Part shown: piece by piece, positions 31,944 to 33,556 of the stretch
Position numbering within the stretch: position 1 is the first letter of the stretch
Layout: each line of letters starts with the position of its first letter
Source of the DNA: Betaproteobacteria bacterium
GTDB taxonomy: Bacteria; Pseudomonadota; Gammaproteobacteria; Burkholderiales; SHXO01
Length of the DNA: 33,556 nucleotides
Direction of reading: 5' to 3'
Assembly (NCBI GenBank): GCA_009693245.1
Contig: SHXO01000025.1
Coordinates: forward strand, 1-33,556
The notes under the pieces: model-generated
Seen by the model: only the letters and a program-made list of their open reading frames with translations
The model's database searches: none
Told to the model about the DNA's origin: nothing
Made by a program: the position numbers and the translations under genes

Positions 31944-33304
31944 GAAAAGACCCTTACTCCTTTGACCCCGCGGCAATCGAAGAACCGCCGAGCACCCTGG
32001 GCGGCACGCTATCGCGTATTGGCCCGGGCATGTTGTTGACCGCGGCAATCGTGGGCACCGGCGAGTTGATCGCAACCACCCGCTTGGGGGCTGACGTGGG
32101 TTACGTAATGCTGTGGATGATTTTGTTCAGTTGCCTCATCAAGACCGTGGTGCAATGCGTTTGGGGCCGTTACACGGTGGCCACTGGTGAAACGGGCCTC
32201 GCCGCGCTCAATCACTTTCCCGGCCCGCGCGCGCGCGGCGTCAATTGGGTAGTGTGGACCTGGGGGATCATCATCTTGCTCTCCTTGCCCTTGATCGGCG
32301 CCATGTATGCCGGTATCGCGCAGGTGATGGTGCAGTTCATCCCCGCCCTGCCCGAAGGGGTGTGGGTCGTCATCCTGACGTTCGTGACATTGGCCGTGCT
32401 GCTGCGAGGCGCTTACAGACACGTCGAGTTCCTCGCCGTATGGATGGTGGCGGTCTTCACCTTGATGACCTTGTGCGCCGCGGCCATCCTCACCAGCCAG
32501 CCGGAATACTTCACCTGGGGACAGATGGCCGGTGGTCTCAAGTTCGATCTCCCGGAAGAAGGCATCGTCGTGGCAATCGCCGTCTTCGGCATCACCGGCG
32601 TTAACGCCGGCGAGCTATCCGCTTACCCCTACTGGTGTGTGGAGAAGGGCTACGCCCGCTTCGTGGGTCCGCGCGAGGAGAGCGAAGCCTGGCGCCGCCG
32701 CGCCAAGGGATGGATACGTGTCATGCACTTCGACATTTTCGTTTCCATGTGCGTGTACACGCTGGCCACCGTGGCGTTCTACATGCTCGGCGCGGGCGTG
32801 CTGCATACCTTGGGACAGATACCCAAGGGCAACGAAACCATCGCCGTGCTCTCCAAGATGTACAGCGAGACCATGGGCAGCTTCGGCTTGTATTTGTTCT
32901 ACGTAGGCGCCATCTTCGTGCTCTACAGCACCGTGTTCGCCGCCACCGCCGCCAATTCCCGAATATTCGCCGACATGATGCGGCTGATGGGACGCTTCAT
33001 GGCCAATGACTACGACGCACGGCTGCGCTACCAGAGACTGTTCACCATCGCGCTCTCCGTGATCCCGTGCATCATCTACTTCGCCACTGGAGAACCGGTG
33101 CAAATGATCAAGGCGGGCGGCGTGGTGCTGGGCTTGATGCTCCCGGTGCTGGCATTCGCGGTCTTGTACCTCCGCTACAAGAAGCTCCCTCCGGACGTAG
33201 CTCCCAGCCAAGTGACGACTTATATTCTGTGGTTCGCTGCCTCCGTCATGTTGGTGACGATGGTAGCGTTTGTATTATTGCAGGTGGGGGTAATTAAGAA
33301 CTAA
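31940..33304 (+). CDS. Nramp-like transporter lacking canonical metal-binding motif
   Basis: A 454-residue membrane protein with about 11 hydrophobic helices. The Nramp fold is recognisable (RIGPGMLLTAAIVGTGELIA, YVMLWMILFSCLIKTVVQCVWGRYTVATGETGL). The hallmark DPGN of TM1 is replaced by GTGE (residues 39-42), and TM6 has ITGVNAGELSAYPYW rather than the Met-Pro-His motif. Canonical Nramp proteins use the TM1 Asp/Asn and TM6 Met for Mn2+ or Fe2+, so this protein probably moves something else, or a metal by another site. The start is ATG 31940, overlapping the enolase stop; an in-frame upstream extension to 31814 lies within that gene. Coupling suggests a substrate-transport role. Confidence 0.88.
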   Translation: MRKDPYSFDPAAIEEPPSTLGGTLSRIGPGMLLTAAIVGTGELIATTRLGADVGYVMLWMILFSCLIKTVVQCVWGRYTVATGETGLAALNHFPGPRARGVNWVVWTWGIIILLSLPLIGAMYAGIAQVMVQFIPALPEGVWVVILTFVTLAVLLRGAYRHVEFLAVWMVAVFTLMTLCAAAILTSQPEYFTWGQMAGGLKFDLPEEGIVVAIAVFGITGVNAGELSAYPYWCVEKGYARFVGPREESEAWRRRAKGWIRVMHFDIFVSMCVYTLATVAFYMLGAGVLHTLGQIPKGNETIAVLSKMYSETMGSFGLYLFYVGAIFVLYSTVFAATAANSRIFADMMRLMGRFMANDYDARLRYQRLFTIALSVIPCIIYFATGEPVQMIKAGGVVLGLMLPVLAFAVLYLRYKKLPPDVAPSQVTTYILWFAASVMLVTMVAFVLLQVGVIKN

Positions 33305-33416
33305 CCCGCATTTATCACAAGCCGCCCCGATGTGCAATGCCTCTTGGTTTTTCCAAGGCTCGCCATGGATCGGACATCACTGCCCTCGCGGACAACGGGC
33401 TGCACGGGAGTCTTAT

Positions 33417-33475
33417 CCAATATGGTTTGAGTCTGAAGGTGGGATCGTATTTCCAACATGGTTTGAGTCTGAAGG
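33417..33475 (+). repeat. Two 23-bp direct repeats upstream of a mobile-element gene
   Basis: CCAAnATGGTTTGAGTCTGAAGG occurs at 33417-33439 (n is T) and 33453-33475 (n is C), 36 bp apart, identical apart from one base. No such repeat was seen elsewhere in the window. It precedes the start codon at 33515 and could be the left-end transposase-binding sites of an insertion sequence. Positions 33305-33416 show nothing I can identify. Confidence 0.8.
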
Positions 33476-33486
33476 GGCGTAATTGG

Positions 33487-33514
33487 GTCGATCATTCTAG
33501 GAATGATGATCGAC
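33487..33514 (+). promoter_or_regulatory. Hairpin abutting the start codon
   Basis: GTCGATCAT (33487-33495) pairs exactly with ATGATCGAC (33506-33514), and the ATG follows at once. The 10-nt loop (33496-33505) contains AGGAATG, the likely ribosome site. This may restrict translation, especially of read-through transcripts, as seen in several insertion sequences. Confidence 0.6.
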
Positions 33515-33556
33515 ATGAACGAAACCAAACTCACGACGCTCGATCAGTTGCGGGCG
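33515..33556 (+). CDS. Start of a possible insertion-sequence integrase/transposase (truncated by window)
   Basis: The first 14 codons, MNETKLTTLDQLRA, of an ORF running off the right edge. The beginning resembles N-termini of integrase-core (rve) transposases that open with a TTLEQxRAFL-type helix, and the repeats and hairpin just upstream fit an IS left end. With only 14 residues this is a weak family assignment. Confidence 0.4.
   Translation, partial: MNETKLTTLDQLRA

Noticed and set aside
33417-33475. Possible CRISPR array
   Set aside because: Only two repeat copies with a 13-bp spacer and no cas gene; spacing is too short for CRISPR.
33301-33534. 77-aa open frame on the minus strand covering the direct repeats
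   Set aside because: Its only pattern, a repeated LQTQTxL segment, is produced by the DNA direct repeats; composition is not protein-like.

Overview
The window is a high-GC, densely packed bacterial chromosome segment. The gene families (homodimeric-type 2-oxoacid dehydrogenase E1, cytochrome c', cytochrome b561, YgiQ, class III CoA-transferase, PhoP/PhoQ-like two-component system, REP-associated transposase) fit a Pseudomonadota genome, most probably a betaproteobacterium. I infer this from gene style only; no rRNA, tRNA or other marker was seen. Nothing here identifies a prophage, plasmid or CRISPR array.

Layout. (1) 1-5.3 kb: a small orphan protein; an Lrp/AsnC regulator divergent from a large homodimeric E1 dehydrogenase, an arrangement resembling mdeR/mdeB; a cytochrome c'; then a convergent cytochrome b561 plus cupin pair. 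(2) 5.6-9.7 kb: a same-strand cluster of a twin-arginine-type amidohydrolase, an FmdB zinc-ribbon protein, a DUF1111 di-haem oxidoreductase, and a VOC domain fused to a UPF0158 domain. It ends at a perfect 22-bp inverted repeat. (3) 9.7-11.3 kb, minus strand: a DNA cytosine methyltransferase followed by a Vsr-like endonuclease. (4) 11.3-17.1 kb: an enolase-superfamily enzyme, a class III CoA-transferase and a single-chain biotin-dependent acyl-CoA carboxylase, probably one catabolic operon. (5) 17.1-22.2 kb, minus strand: ygiQ, a periplasmic solute-binding protein, exbB, exbD and tonB, tightly spaced. ygiQ carries an in-frame insertion of two GC-rich palindromic repeats. (6) 22.2-25.7 kb: a PhoP-box-like promoter, then three small exported proteins (His-rich, glycine-zipper, PepSY-like), a response regulator and a histidine kinase. 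(7) 25.7-30.6 kb, minus strand: a split thiamine-diphosphate decarboxylase, an amidohydrolase, a polysaccharide-deacetylase remnant, an intact GMC oxidoreductase, and a second GMC oxidoreductase reduced to its C-terminus and joined to the N-terminal half of a REP-associated transposase. (8) 30.8-33.3 kb: a second enolase-superfamily enzyme overlapping by 4 bp with an Nramp-like transporter. (9) 33.4 kb to the end: direct repeats, a start-codon hairpin and the first 14 codons of what looks like a mobile-element gene.

Together these suggest a heterotroph using 2-oxoacids, acyl-CoA thioesters and hydroxy or sugar acids, with metal or envelope sensing through the two-component operon. The 28.2-30.6 kb stretch is visibly decayed and rearranged. 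The least explained parts are the amidohydrolase/FmdB/DUF1111/VOC-UPF0158 cluster, the small-protein/two-component operon with its putative operator, and the solute-binding-protein/ExbBD/TonB operon.
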